A stretch of 64,000 nt of DNA from an uncultured Sediminibacterium sp. (GTDB taxonomy: Bacteria > Bacteroidota > Bacteroidia > Chitinophagales > Chitinophagaceae): NCBI GenBank assembly GCA_937911175.1, contig CALDSE010000012.1:34712-98711 (forward strand), in the 5' to 3' direction. Made by a program: the position numbers and the translations under genes. Below, in pieces: positions 39,172 to 47,486 of this stretch. Numbering within the stretch: position 1 is the first letter of the stretch; each line of letters starts with the position of its first letter. The notes beneath the pieces were generated by a model, which worked only from the letters and a program-made list of their open reading frames with translations, did no database searches and was not told the origin of the DNA.

Positions 39172-39795
39172 TTAACTATAACAAGTGACGCAAACGTAGT
39201 CCGCTCCAAAATGATAGTCTAAACGTAGATCAATTTTATTTCCTTTATGTACAATTGCTGCTGGTATAGTGCCCCTATCTCCCTTCGTTAATTCAAGGAT
39301 ATTAAAATCCTTTGCAAAATCAATTCCTAATTGTTCATACTTTTTATACATGGCTTCTTTGGCTGCCCATAAAAATGCTAACTGATTCAATTGATCCTCT
39401 TGTTCCAAATCAGCAATCATTGATTTCTCCTTTTCATTTAAAAATTTATGCGCCACTTTCGCAATGCGTGGGTGTATAATCTCAATATCGATTCCTATAG
39501 GTTTGTCATCTACTGCACAAGCTGCATAACCCTTACAATGTGAAAATGAAAAATGAAAAGGCAAGCCAATTAAATAAGGCTTCCCATTATCTGCCATCAA
39601 CAATTGGCTTAAATCCGCTTCTGGCATCATTAATTTGAATAATAACCTAACGGCCAAATGCTGTATCCTTCTTTCCTCATTGGCAATGGGAACAGCAAGT
39701 TGTATATCTGTCTCAAAAAAAGACGCAGGTTCTTGAATAGACCAAATGGCTAGATGAGCTGTCTCGTTAATATTTTGTTGATAAAAGAAAGGCAT
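39172..39795 (-). CDS. 4'-phosphopantetheinyl transferase superfamily protein
   Basis: A 207-residue Sfp-type enzyme that attaches phosphopantetheine from CoA to acyl or peptidyl carrier proteins. The Mg-binding and catalytic motifs are GIDIE (101-105) and WAAKEAMYK (143-151), with HFSFSHCKGYA at about 81-91. It is the long Sfp-like type rather than the short AcpS type. No polyketide or peptide synthetase is in the window, so it may simply serve the fatty-acid ACP. Confidence 0.88.
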   Translation of the reverse strand: MPFFYQQNINETAHLAIWSIQEPASFFETDIQLAVPIANEERRIQHLAVRLLFKLMMPEADLSQLLMADNGKPYLIGLPFHFSFSHCKGYAACAVDDKPIGIDIEIIHPRIAKVAHKFLNEKEKSMIADLEQEDQLNQLAFLWAAKEAMYKKYEQLGIDFAKDFNILELTKGDRGTIPAAIVHKGNKIDLRLDYHFGADYVCVTCYS

Positions 39796-39809
39796 TTTGA
39801 ATTAGATTG

Positions 39810-39828
39810 CGGTCTGTTTTAAAGACCG
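39810..39828 (+). promoter_or_regulatory. Small hairpin in the dcd leader
   Basis: CGGTCT and AGACCG pair perfectly around a seven-base loop, 24 bases before the dcd ATG and 15 bases from the divergent PPTase start. It may be an operator or an RNA hairpin; there is no T-run to make it a terminator. Confidence 0.35.
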
Positions 39829-39851
39829 AAATTAAACATAAATCGATTAAG

Positions 39852-40388
39852 ATGATATTATCAGATTCACGTATACTCGAAGAAATTCAAAAAGGAACCA
39901 TTAAAATTGAACCTTACGATCGCAAAGACTTAGGCAGTAATAGCTATGACGTGCATTTGGGTAAATGGCTAGCCACTTATGATAATGCCATTTTAGATGC
40001 AAAAGCACATAATACCATTACCTATTTTGAAATACCTGAAGAAGGTTTTGTTTTAGAACCTACAGGCTTTTATTTAGGCGTTACCTTAGAATATACTGAA
40101 ACACATGCGCATGTTCCATTCTTAGAAGGAAAGTCTTCTACCGGAAGATTAGGTATTGACATTCATGCCACCGCTGGTAAAGGCGATGTTGGTTTTTGCG
40201 GTTACTGGACTTTAGAAATTTCTGTAAAGCAACCCGTTCGTATATATAAAGGAATGCCTATTGGCCAACTAATTTATTTCCCAGTAGATGGTGAAATTGA
40301 AGTTAAATACAATCAAAAGAAAAACGCTAAATATAGCGGCCAGCCGGAAAAGCCTATTGAGAGTATGATGTGGAAGAACCAGTTTTAG
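39852..40388 (+). CDS. dcd: dCTP deaminase
   Basis: A 178-residue enzyme converting dCTP to dUTP for thymidylate synthesis. The family motifs are ILSDSRILEEIQKG at the N-terminus, NSYDVHLG, the active-site LEGKSSTGRLGIDIHATAG and PIGQLIYF near the end. The ATG that starts MILSD is used; a 15-codon extension upstream is not conserved in kind and crosses the leader hairpin. Confidence 0.95.
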   Translation: MILSDSRILEEIQKGTIKIEPYDRKDLGSNSYDVHLGKWLATYDNAILDAKAHNTITYFEIPEEGFVLEPTGFYLGVTLEYTETHAHVPFLEGKSSTGRLGIDIHATAGKGDVGFCGYWTLEISVKQPVRIYKGMPIGQLIYFPVDGEIEVKYNQKKNAKYSGQPEKPIESMMWKNQF

Positions 40389-40420
40389 TAGAGTTAATTT
40401 AAGACTTGATTCATGTTTAT

Positions 40421-41554
40421 TTACTGCTTAGATTTATTGTAAGCAAGTACCCATAATAACACTTCATCATAACTTTTAATGCCCTTCGCCTGTTTATTCC
40501 ATTGTAAGAATTGATCATAAAGAGATGTGGATGCAGGTAGGAGTAAATGTTGTCTTTGTATAAAAAAATCTTTTATCTTTTTTCTATCCCCTATTACTTT
40601 AGGATCCAGCATGGCTTTATTTCTATTCACAATTGTTTTCCACTTTTCAAAATTGCCCGTTTTGGCAATGAAGCCTAAATGTTCTGATTGACAATAAGTA
40701 AACATTTGTAGTAACATAGAATAGCGCAATAATGCATCGCTTGATTCTGTGGCAACCACAAATGCAATAAAATTGGCTTCCGCTTCAGAGGCATATCCCA
40801 TTTGATGTGCTAATTCATGGCAACTGGTATATGGCAGGGTAAGCAGCGGAACATCGGTTCTAACAATGGCTTCCCCCGTAATGGGTTGGTAAAATGCCAG
40901 ATATCCTAAATAATCGCCCCAACTAGAAAAAGCAGCCTCTTTCAAAACCGGTTTATCTAAATGAAGCTGGGGGAATCTGTTTTTGACCAGTCTATAATTC
41001 AAGATACTATTTCTAAATACCTGGTCTACCTCCGTTTTTTCGATAACCGAATCTGAGAGAATTTGCCTGGTTTTATTTAATTCTTCCATTAAATACAGAC
41101 TAAGGCTATCTAACTGAACTGCGGTATAGCTAGTATCCATTTTTAAATCAAAGCTTTTAGCTGGGCTAGATTTTTGGTAATTCAAACCCCAAATAAGCAT
41201 AAAAACTACATATAATTGAACCAGCTTCAGCGTAAGCTGCTTGCCAAAACGGAGTAGATTAGTCCTAAAAGATTCAGTGTTAATTTTATTTTTAAGTTTA
41301 TATAAGCCTAGTATACTATTGATAATCAATATTATAATTAATATAAGATAGACATACTCCCCAATAGGCATTTTGATGTCCCCAGTAAGGGATCTTAGCC
41401 CTAGGCCAATGTATTGAAATAGGCCAAAACTGAAGTAGGTGGCTACCGCATCAGGAAAGAAAGAGAAGACTAAAATAGCCAATGCCATTAGCAGCCAGAC
41501 TGCCTGAACTAAGGTTTGGATACGAGAACGGAGGTTTGATAGGTCTTTTTTCAC
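40421..41554 (-). CDS. DUF3810 membrane protein, metallopeptidase-like
   Basis: About 377 residues. Three hydrophobic segments in the first ~160 residues are followed by a soluble domain with TSCHELAHQMGYASEAEANFIAF, which contains the HExxH-like CHELAHQ zinc motif plus a downstream Glu. DUF3810 proteins are Bacteroidota membrane proteins of unknown function; a zinc-peptidase role is an inference from this motif. A GTG start is chosen because an upstream TTG would place the start before the -7 box and inside the divergent gene. Confidence 0.8.
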   Translation of the reverse strand: MKKDLSNLRSRIQTLVQAVWLLMALAILVFSFFPDAVATYFSFGLFQYIGLGLRSLTGDIKMPIGEYVYLILIIILIINSILGLYKLKNKINTESFRTNLLRFGKQLTLKLVQLYVVFMLIWGLNYQKSSPAKSFDLKMDTSYTAVQLDSLSLYLMEELNKTRQILSDSVIEKTEVDQVFRNSILNYRLVKNRFPQLHLDKPVLKEAAFSSWGDYLGYLAFYQPITGEAIVRTDVPLLTLPYTSCHELAHQMGYASEAEANFIAFVVATESSDALLRYSMLLQMFTYCQSEHLGFIAKTGNFEKWKTIVNRNKAMLDPKVIGDRKKIKDFFIQRQHLLLPASTSLYDQFLQWNKQAKGIKSYDEVLLWVLAYNKSKQ

Positions 41555-41592
41555 CTTTTTTGGATTAATGGGCTGGTCTAAGATTAGGTACC

Positions 41593-41600
41593 CAAAAGTA
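41593..41600 (-). promoter_or_regulatory. Promoter -7 box for the DUF3810 gene
   Basis: TACTTTTG on the minus strand, 38 bases before the GTG start. Supports the shorter start. It lies 31 bases from the oppositely directed box of the DUF177 operon. Confidence 0.5.
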
Positions 41601-41631
41601 GGATAAACTTTGTCTTTTGGTTGGTTTTTAC

Positions 41632-41639
41632 TAACTTTG
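41632..41639 (+). promoter_or_regulatory. Promoter -7 box for the DUF177-rpmF-plsX operon
   Basis: TAACTTTG, 20 bases before the ATG. It rules out the longer reading frame that begins upstream of it. Confidence 0.6.
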
Positions 41640-41659
41640 CCAACCTTATAAGTACGGTT

Positions 41660-42235
41660 ATGAACCAAGACAGGGCTTACGAAATAGCATTTGTGGGTTT
41701 GACACCCGGTTTACATGAGTTCGAATACCGTATCGAGGATCAGTTCTTTACCAGTTTTGGACAACAAGACTTCTCTAATTGCAATACCCTTGTTAGGCTT
41801 AAGCTTGACAAAAAACAAGGTTTCTTTCAATTGCATTTTGATGTTGATGGGAAAATAGACACCCTTTGTGATCGTTGCGGCAACCCCCTAACGATTCAAT
41901 TATGGGATGAGTTCAACTTAATTGTAAAATTAGTGGACGACCCAATTACCATGAACAGTCAAGAAGAAGATGCTGATATTTTTTATGTTGATAAAGGCGA
42001 GAACTATTTTTCAATTGCTGCTTGGATTTATGAATTCATCAATTTAAGTATTCCTTTACAACATATTTGCAAGGAGACTGAAAAAGGAGAATCGACCTGC
42101 AATCAAAAAGTACTAGACCAGTTGAACCAATTCAAAGTAAATCCAACAGAAGTTAATAATAAAAACATCTGGAAAGGTTTAGAAAAGTTTAAAGGACTTG
42201 ATGAAACAAATGAGGAAGAAATAAACAAGAATTAA
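41660..42235 (+). CDS. DUF177 / YceD family protein
   Basis: A 191-residue protein with an N-terminal beta region and paired cysteines CDRCGNPL (about 74-77) and later C...C near residues 140 and 149. DUF177/YceD is nearly always encoded directly before rpmF, as here, and in plants and bacteria has been linked to 23S rRNA accumulation. First gene of DUF177-rpmF-plsX. ATG chosen because it starts after the promoter. Confidence 0.9.
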   Translation: MNQDRAYEIAFVGLTPGLHEFEYRIEDQFFTSFGQQDFSNCNTLVRLKLDKKQGFFQLHFDVDGKIDTLCDRCGNPLTIQLWDEFNLIVKLVDDPITMNSQEEDADIFYVDKGENYFSIAAWIYEFINLSIPLQHICKETEKGESTCNQKVLDQLNQFKVNPTEVNNKNIWKGLEKFKGLDETNEEEINKN

Positions 42236-42272
42236 CAACGAATATTAAATAATAAATTTTAAAAAATAAGAG

Positions 42273-42467
42273 ATGCCTAATCCTAAACGCAGACACTCAC
42301 AACAACGTAGTGCTAAAAGAAGAACTCACTATGTAGCTCAAGAAGTTACATTAAGCAAAGATGGAACTACTGGAGAAATCCATGTACGTCATCGTGCACA
42401 CGTTCAAGAAGGTAAATTGTACTACAAAGGTTTATTAGTAAGCGAAAAAGCGCCACTAAAAGCCTAA
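42273..42467 (+). CDS. rpmF: 50S ribosomal protein L32 (bL32)
   Basis: A 64-residue basic ribosomal protein. MPNPKRRHSQQRSAKRRTH is the bL32 signature. It lacks the zinc-binding cysteines of some bL32 proteins. The gene sits between DUF177 and plsX, the standard order. Confidence 0.97.
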   Translation: MPNPKRRHSQQRSAKRRTHYVAQEVTLSKDGTTGEIHVRHRAHVQEGKLYYKGLLVSEKAPLKA

Positions 42468-42478
42468 TTACTGACTCA

Positions 42479-43420
42479 ATGAATATTGGCATCGATATGA
42501 TGGGAGGCGATTACGCCCCACTAGAAGCCGTTAAAGGTGTTCAGCAATATTTAGCTCAATCAGAAAATAATTTATTTTGTATAGGTGAAGAAACCCAGCT
42601 GAAAGCACTTTTTCAGCAACACGGGATTTCCTCACCTTTTTTACATATAGTACCTGCCACTGAAGTGATAGGCTACCACGAACATCCTACGAAAGCTTTA
42701 AAAGAAAAACCAAATTCATCTATTGCCATTGGATTTAAACTTTTGGTCACAGGCGAAATAGATGCCTTTCTTAGTGCGGGTAATACAGGTGCCATGTTAG
42801 TAGGTGCTATGTTTAGCATCAAAACCATTAAAGGGGTATTAAGACCTACCATCGCCACCCTGCTTCCTAAACTAAATGGTAAAACAGGTTTATTAGTAGA
42901 TGTTGGATTAAATGCAGATTGCAAACCAGAGCAATTAAATCAGTTTGGTATTCTAGGCAACTTATACGCCAAGCATATTTTAAATATCGATACTCCTACA
43001 GTGGGTTTATTAAATGTAGGTGAAGAAGAAGGCAAAGGAAATATTTTAGCACAAGCCACTTACCCATTATTAAAAGAAAATACAGCCATTCAATTTATAG
43101 GTAATATTGAAGGCAGAGATGTTTTCAATGACAAAGCCGACGTCATTGTTTGTGATGGATTTACCGGTAATATTATTTTAAAAACTGCTGAAGCCATGTA
43201 TGATGCAGCGGCACATCAAAAATTAGAAAACGACTCTTTCTTTGGAAGGTTTCATTTTGAAAATTATGGAGGCACTCCTGTTTTAGGCGTGAATAAACCC
43301 GTAATTATTGGACACGGCATTAGCAATGCAAAAGCATTTTACAATATGATTTTACTTGCCGAAAAAATGATCCAAACACGCTTCTGTGAAATTATCACTC
43401 GTAATTTCGAGAATATATAG
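42479..43420 (+). CDS. plsX: Phosphate acyltransferase PlsX
   Basis: A 313-residue soluble or peripheral enzyme that makes acyl-phosphate from acyl-ACP for phospholipid synthesis. Motifs: IGIDMMGGDYAPLEAVKG at the start, SAGNTGAMLVGA, GLLNVGEEEGKGN, and DVIVCDGFTGNIILKTAEA. It begins 11 bases after rpmF. The common partner fabH does not follow; a 140-base gap and a cysteine synthase-like gene do. Confidence 0.96.
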   Translation: MNIGIDMMGGDYAPLEAVKGVQQYLAQSENNLFCIGEETQLKALFQQHGISSPFLHIVPATEVIGYHEHPTKALKEKPNSSIAIGFKLLVTGEIDAFLSAGNTGAMLVGAMFSIKTIKGVLRPTIATLLPKLNGKTGLLVDVGLNADCKPEQLNQFGILGNLYAKHILNIDTPTVGLLNVGEEEGKGNILAQATYPLLKENTAIQFIGNIEGRDVFNDKADVIVCDGFTGNIILKTAEAMYDAAAHQKLENDSFFGRFHFENYGGTPVLGVNKPVIIGHGISNAKAFYNMILLAEKMIQTRFCEIITRNFENI

Positions 43421-43449
43421 TTCAAATCTGTTTATCTCCAACTAATCCT

Positions 43450-43479
43450 CTATTATTCTTCTGATAATAGCTTCTTTTT
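43450..43479 (+). terminator. Candidate terminator after plsX
   Basis: CTATTAT pairs with ATAATAG around TCTTCTG, followed by CTTCTTTTTC. The stem is A/T-rich, so the call is tentative. Confidence 0.4.
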
Positions 43480-43535
43480 CGTTTACAACTTCTGAATTTC
43501 TTTATTATTCCTTTATTAATAATTAGTTTATTTTT

Positions 43536-43551
43536 ACTTTATCAATAAAGT
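43536..43551. repeat. Palindrome in front of the cysteine-synthase-like gene
   Basis: ACTTTAT and ATAAAGT form a perfect 7-base dyad around CA, ending nine bases before the ATG. No TAnnTTTG box is apparent for this gene, so the dyad may be an operator overlapping a non-canonical promoter or a ribosome-site hairpin. Confidence 0.45.
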
Positions 43552-43560
43552 GAAAAATAC

Positions 43561-44535
43561 ATGTGGTTAAATAATATTTTAGAAACAATCGGCAATACGC
43601 CAATGATTCGTTTAAATAAAATTACGAGTGAAATACCCGCCACCGTACTTGCTAAAGTAGATTATTTTAATCCTGGTAATTCTATTAAAGATAGAATGGC
43701 ATTGAAAATGGTAGAAGTAGCGGAAGCAGAAGGAAAACTTAAACCAGGTGGCACCATTATAGAATGTACTAGTGGTAATACTGGTATGGGACTTGCATTA
43801 GTTGCCATTGTGAAAGGATATAAATGCATATTCACCACCACCGACAAACAAAGTAAAGAAAAGATGGATATCTTAAGAGCCGTAGGTGCTGAAGTAATTG
43901 TTTGTCCAACCAATGTAGCACCTGCCGATCCAAAAAGTTATTATTCCGTTGCTAGAAAATTAGCTGCCGAAACACCAAATTCTTTTTTCTTTAATCAATA
44001 TGATAATTTAGCGAATCGTCAGGCGCACTATGAAAGCACTGGGCCAGAAATTTGGGAGCAAACTGAAGGAAAAATTACTCATTTTGTTTGCACTGCAGGA
44101 ACAGGTGGCACTATTACAGGTACCGCTAAATATTTAAAAGAAAAAAATCCGAATATTCAAGTCTGGGCCATTGATCCTATTGGTTCATTACTCACTCATT
44201 ATTATAAAACAGGTATTGAAGATCATACTTATGTTCAACCTTATATTGCAGAAGGTTTTGGAGAAGATTTTATTCCAGCCAATTACGATATGACTGTTAT
44301 TGATCATTTTGAACAAGTAGCCGATAAAGAAGGGGCTTTAATGACCCGTCGATTAGCAAAAGAAGAAGGTTTATTCTGCGGCTACAGTGCAGGAAGTTGC
44401 ATTTTAGGATTACTACAATTAAAGGATAAATTAAAAAGTTCTGACCTGGTGGTTTGCATTTTACATGACCATGGAAGTAGGTATGTAGGCAAGGTCTATA
44501 ATGACGAATGGATGAAGTCTAAGGGTTTTTTGTAA
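43561..44535 (+). CDS. PLP-dependent cysteine synthase / cystathionine beta-synthase core
   Basis: A 324-residue fold type II PLP enzyme. The PLP lysine is Lys43 (NPGNSIKDR), the substrate loop is CTSGNTGMGLA and the phosphate loop TAGTGGTITGTAKYL. It lacks CBS domains. The pattern fits O-acetylserine sulfhydrylase or the catalytic core of cystathionine beta-synthase; GNSIKDRMA rather than the stricter CysK motif leaves the choice open. Confidence 0.85.
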   Translation: MWLNNILETIGNTPMIRLNKITSEIPATVLAKVDYFNPGNSIKDRMALKMVEVAEAEGKLKPGGTIIECTSGNTGMGLALVAIVKGYKCIFTTTDKQSKEKMDILRAVGAEVIVCPTNVAPADPKSYYSVARKLAAETPNSFFFNQYDNLANRQAHYESTGPEIWEQTEGKITHFVCTAGTGGTITGTAKYLKEKNPNIQVWAIDPIGSLLTHYYKTGIEDHTYVQPYIAEGFGEDFIPANYDMTVIDHFEQVADKEGALMTRRLAKEEGLFCGYSAGSCILGLLQLKDKLKSSDLVVCILHDHGSRYVGKVYNDEWMKSKGFL

Positions 44536-44638
44536 AGAGCTGATTTTCAATTAAAAATGTGTGTATTCTTCCCTTTTTTGTGGATTATTTTACCCTAAAA
44601 CGAAGGCTTTGGCTAACATGCGTTTGGGCCATAAATTG

Positions 44639-44646
44639 TATATTTG
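44639..44646 (+). promoter_or_regulatory. Promoter -7 box for fba
   Basis: TATATTTG, 18 bases before the ATG. Confidence 0.55.
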
Positions 44647-44664
44647 CCACTCAATAATTAAACT

Positions 44665-45732
44665 ATGAGCAAGTACAGAGCAGGGGTTTTATTTGGTAAA
44701 GAATTAGAGACATTATACAATGATGCAAAAGCCAATCAATTTGCAATACCAGCAGTAAATACAACAGGAACCGACACTATTAATGCCGCTATTGAAACAG
44801 CTGCAAAAGTGAACTCTCCTATTATTATTCAATTTTCTAACGGAGGCGCCCAATTCATCGCAGGTAAAGGAATGCCTAACGATAATTTACAAGCCAATAT
44901 TCAAGGAGCTATTGCAGGTGCCTTACATGTGCACCAAGTAGCCAAGTTTTACAATGTTCCCGTTATTTTACACACCGATCACGCTTCTAAAAAATGGTTA
45001 CCATGGATTAGTGCTTTAATTGATGCAGGCGAACAATATAAAAAAGAAAAAAGTCAACCTTTATTTAGCTCACATATGTTGGATCTATCTGAAGAAAGTT
45101 TAGAAGAGAATATTCAAACTTCAGTTGAATTTTATAAAAGAATGGCCCCTCTTGGAATGAGTATTGAAATTGAATTAGGTGTAACAGGTGGAGAAGAAGA
45201 TGGCGTAGACAATAGCAATGTCGATAATGATAAATTATACACGCAACCAGCACATGTTGAATACGCTTATACTGAATTAAGTAAAGTGGGTAATTTATTT
45301 ACTGTGGCTGCTGCTTTTGGAAACGTGCATGGTGTTTATAAACCAGGAAATGTTGAATTAAGACCCGATATTTTAAACAATAGCCAAGTGCATATTCAGA
45401 AAAAATTAAATACTGCGGAGAAGCCAGTATATTTTGTTTTTCATGGTGGATCGGGTTCACCACAAAATCAAATTAGAGAAGCCATTGGATATGGCGCTAT
45501 TAAAATGAATTTAGATACCGATTTACAATGGGCTTTCTGGGAAGGTATTTTAGAATACTACAAAAAGAATGAGGCTTTTTTACAAGCACAGTTAGGCAAC
45601 CCTGAGGGAGCCGACAAGCCTAATAAGAAGTATTATGACCCTAGAGTTTGGTTAAGAAAAGGGGAAGAATCCTTTATTAAAAGATTAGAAGTGGCTTTTG
45701 ATGATTTAAACTGCATTAATAGAAACGCTTAA
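44665..45732 (+). CDS. fbaA: Class II fructose-bisphosphate aldolase
   Basis: A 355-residue zinc aldolase of glycolysis and gluconeogenesis. LHTDHASKKWLPW carries a zinc His and the catalytic Asp; SIEIELGVTGGEEDGVDNS and AAAFGNVHGVYKPGN hold other metal ligands; VFHGGSGSP and NLDTDLQ bind substrate phosphate. The length and the GVTGGEEDGVDN loop fit the type A (E. coli FbaA-like) enzymes. Its own promoter and terminator make it monocistronic. Confidence 0.96.
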   Translation: MSKYRAGVLFGKELETLYNDAKANQFAIPAVNTTGTDTINAAIETAAKVNSPIIIQFSNGGAQFIAGKGMPNDNLQANIQGAIAGALHVHQVAKFYNVPVILHTDHASKKWLPWISALIDAGEQYKKEKSQPLFSSHMLDLSEESLEENIQTSVEFYKRMAPLGMSIEIELGVTGGEEDGVDNSNVDNDKLYTQPAHVEYAYTELSKVGNLFTVAAAFGNVHGVYKPGNVELRPDILNNSQVHIQKKLNTAEKPVYFVFHGGSGSPQNQIREAIGYGAIKMNLDTDLQWAFWEGILEYYKKNEAFLQAQLGNPEGADKPNKKYYDPRVWLRKGEESFIKRLEVAFDDLNCINRNA

Positions 45733-45745
45733 ACAAAATTTTAAC

Positions 45746-45787
45746 ACAGCTGCCAATTTATTAAAATGGGTGGCTGTTTATTTTTTT
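45746..45787 (+). terminator. Intrinsic terminator of fba
   Basis: ACAGCTGCCA pairs imperfectly with TGGGTGGCTGT and is followed by TTATTTTTTTAT. Confidence 0.6.
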
Positions 45788-45822
45788 ATAACTTCATATA
45801 GGACTAAAACGATTGCTTAACT

Positions 45823-46740
45823 ATGAAAAATAGAGAAGAAGATATTGAAGTAAACTTAACAGGTGAAGAAACGGCTGCCTCTGAAGCTAGTAAATCAAGA
45901 TGGTTTAAAAGAATTAGAAAGGGCATTACCACTTCTACTGCTGATAAAAAAGAAACGCCAGAAGGACTTTGGACGAAGTGTCCATCTTGTAATCATATTT
46001 GTACAAGTTCTGAATTAAAAGAAAGCTTATTCATTTGTTCTAAATGTAATTTTCATCACCGTATTGGAAGTGATGAGTATTTTGATATTTTATTTGACGA
46101 AACTCAGTGCACAGAACTTTTTGATAATATTAAAAGCAAGGATGCCTTAAACTTTACCGACTTAAAAAACTACCAAAAAAGATTAGATGAAATTCACGCT
46201 AAAACCGATTTAAAGGATTCTATGCGTGTAGCAGTTGGTAAAATTAATGGAGAAGAAATGGTGGTGGCTTGTATGGACTTTGAATTTATTGGTGGTTCAT
46301 TAGGCAGTGTAATGGGAGAAAAATTTAGTCGCGCAGTTGACTATTGTATAGAACATAAACTACCCTATTTAGTCATAAGTAAAAGTGGTGGTGCGCGTAT
46401 GATGGAAAGTGCCTTTAGCTTAATGCAATTGGCCAAAACCAGTGGTAAGCTTTCTCAACTAAGTGATGCTAAGCTTCCTTTCATTTCAATGCTTACCGAT
46501 CCCACTTTTGGTGGTATTTCTGCAAGCTTTGGTATGCTAGGTGATATTAATATTGCTGAGCCTGGCGCCTTAATTGGTTTTGCAGGCCCTCGTGTTATTA
46601 AAGAGACCATTAAAAAAGATTTACCCGCAGGATTTCAACGCAGTGAATTTTTATTAGAACATGGCTTTTTAGACTTTATCGTTGATAGAAAAGACTTAAA
46701 AAATAAATTATCCGAAGTGGCTTACTTATTTAAGCATTAA
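45823..46740 (+). CDS. accD: Acetyl-CoA carboxylase carboxyltransferase, beta subunit
   Basis: A 305-residue subunit that with AccA transfers carboxyl from biotin to acetyl-CoA, the first step of fatty-acid synthesis. The N-terminal zinc ribbon uses Cys53, Cys56, Cys72 and Cys75 (CPSCNH...CSKCNF). The carboxyltransferase core has [21 protein letters not shown] (cited by its [11 protein letters not shown] core), [15 protein letters not shown] and [16 protein letters not shown]. accA is not adjacent. Confidence 0.97.
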   Translation: MKNREEDIEVNLTGEETAASEASKSRWFKRIRKGITTSTADKKETPEGLWTKCPSCNHICTSSELKESLFICSKCNFHHRIGSDEYFDILFDETQCTELFDNIKSKDALNFTDLKNYQKRLDEIHAKTDLKDSMRVAVGKINGEEMVVACMDFEFIGGSLGSVMGEKFSRAVDYCIEHKLPYLVISKSGGARMMESAFSLMQLAKTSGKLSQLSDAKLPFISMLTDPTFGGISASFGMLGDINIAEPGALIGFAGPRVIKETIKKDLPAGFQRSEFLLEHGFLDFIVDRKDLKNKLSEVAYLFKH

Positions 46741-46779
46741 CCCTCATTAGAATCCATTTAGGAAGTCAATATTTAATCC

Positions 46780-46787
46780 TATTTTTG
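46780..46787 (+). promoter_or_regulatory. Promoter -7 box for smpB
   Basis: TATTTTTG matches TAnnTTTG, 33 bases before the smpB ATG. The predicted start of transcription would fall in the left arm of the hairpin that follows. Confidence 0.5.
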
Positions 46788-46789
46788 TA

Positions 46790-46820
46790 TCCCGGCGCTG
46801 TATCAGTTCCGGGATTTTTT
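46790..46820 (+). terminator. Terminator-like hairpin ending at the smpB start codon
   Basis: TCCCGG pairs with CCGGGA around a 13-base loop and is followed by TTTTTT, which abuts the smpB ATG. It is positioned to stop accD transcripts, and it also makes up the whole smpB leader. Confidence 0.6.
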
Positions 46821-47285
46821 ATGGCTAAAGCAAAACCAGTACAAGCAAAAGAATTAAATAATAGGCAGGCCTATTTCAATTACCACATAGAGGACAAATA
46901 TGAGGCAGGCATTGTATTGTTAGGAACCGAGGTAAAATCAATTAGAGAAGGCAAGGTAAGTTTCAACGACTCCTTCTGTATGTTTGATAAAGGGGAACTA
47001 TGGGTGCGTGGTTTATTCATTAATGCCTATACCCATGGCAATGTCAATAATCATATTGAAGTGCATGACCGTAAATTATTATTGCAAAAAAGAGAGCTTG
47101 AAAAATTAGAGACCAAGGTCAAAGAAAAAGGCTACTCTATTATTCCCTTACGTATATTTTTTAATGATAAACATTATGCCAAAGTAGAAATTGGCGTTGG
47201 TAAGGGTAAAAAAGAATTTGATAAGCGTGAAACGATTAAGTCCCGCGATGTCGACAAAGAAATTAAACGACTACTGAAGCGCTAA
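46821..47285 (+). CDS. smpB: SsrA-binding protein SmpB
   Basis: A 154-residue partner of tmRNA in rescue of stalled ribosomes. The beta-barrel core shows NRQAYFNYHIEDKYEAGIVL (start of domain), GTEVKSIREGKVSFNDSF and the basic C-terminal tail GKGKKEFDKRETIKSRD ending in KRLLKR. ATG chosen because it starts the conserved region right after the leader hairpin. ssrA was not found in this window. Confidence 0.96.
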   Translation: MAKAKPVQAKELNNRQAYFNYHIEDKYEAGIVLLGTEVKSIREGKVSFNDSFCMFDKGELWVRGLFINAYTHGNVNNHIEVHDRKLLLQKRELEKLETKVKEKGYSIIPLRIFFNDKHYAKVEIGVGKGKKEFDKRETIKSRDVDKEIKRLLKR

Positions 47286-47296
47286 TAAATTTCTTT

Positions 47297-47464
47297 TAAA
47301 AAATATTTTCATAGAAAAAATACCTATATCTCACTCTCTGATCGCTACGCTCACAAAGTTCGTTCGATATAGCATTTATTCTTTATTCAATATTTTTTAA
47401 GCTCCATTCAAAATAATTTATCTAGTACTATACAGCCTTAACCCGTGAGATATAGGTGTTTTTT
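47297..47464. repeat. Crossing inverted repeats behind smpB
   Basis: Two inverted repeats interlock in an otherwise empty 200-base convergent gap. TTAAAAAATATT (47297-47308) is complementary to 47389-47400. AAAAAATACCTATATCTCAC (47315-47334) is complementary to 47445-47464 with one mismatch that would be a G-U pair in RNA. The order left1-left2-right1-right2 is that of a pseudoknot. The outer arms alone would also fit a 150-base miniature inverted-repeat element, but no clear target duplication is visible. Confidence 0.6.
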
Positions 47465-47486
47465 CACTTAATATTTAAATCGCCAA

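Noticed and set aside
42479..43560. fabH expected behind plsX
   Set aside because: No reading frame follows plsX in the 140-base gap; the next gene is a PLP enzyme, so fabH must be elsewhere.
47286..47486. tmRNA gene (ssrA) next to smpB
   Set aside because: No tRNA-Ala-like acceptor or T-arm end and no tag reading frame could be recognised; the gap holds only the inverted repeats.
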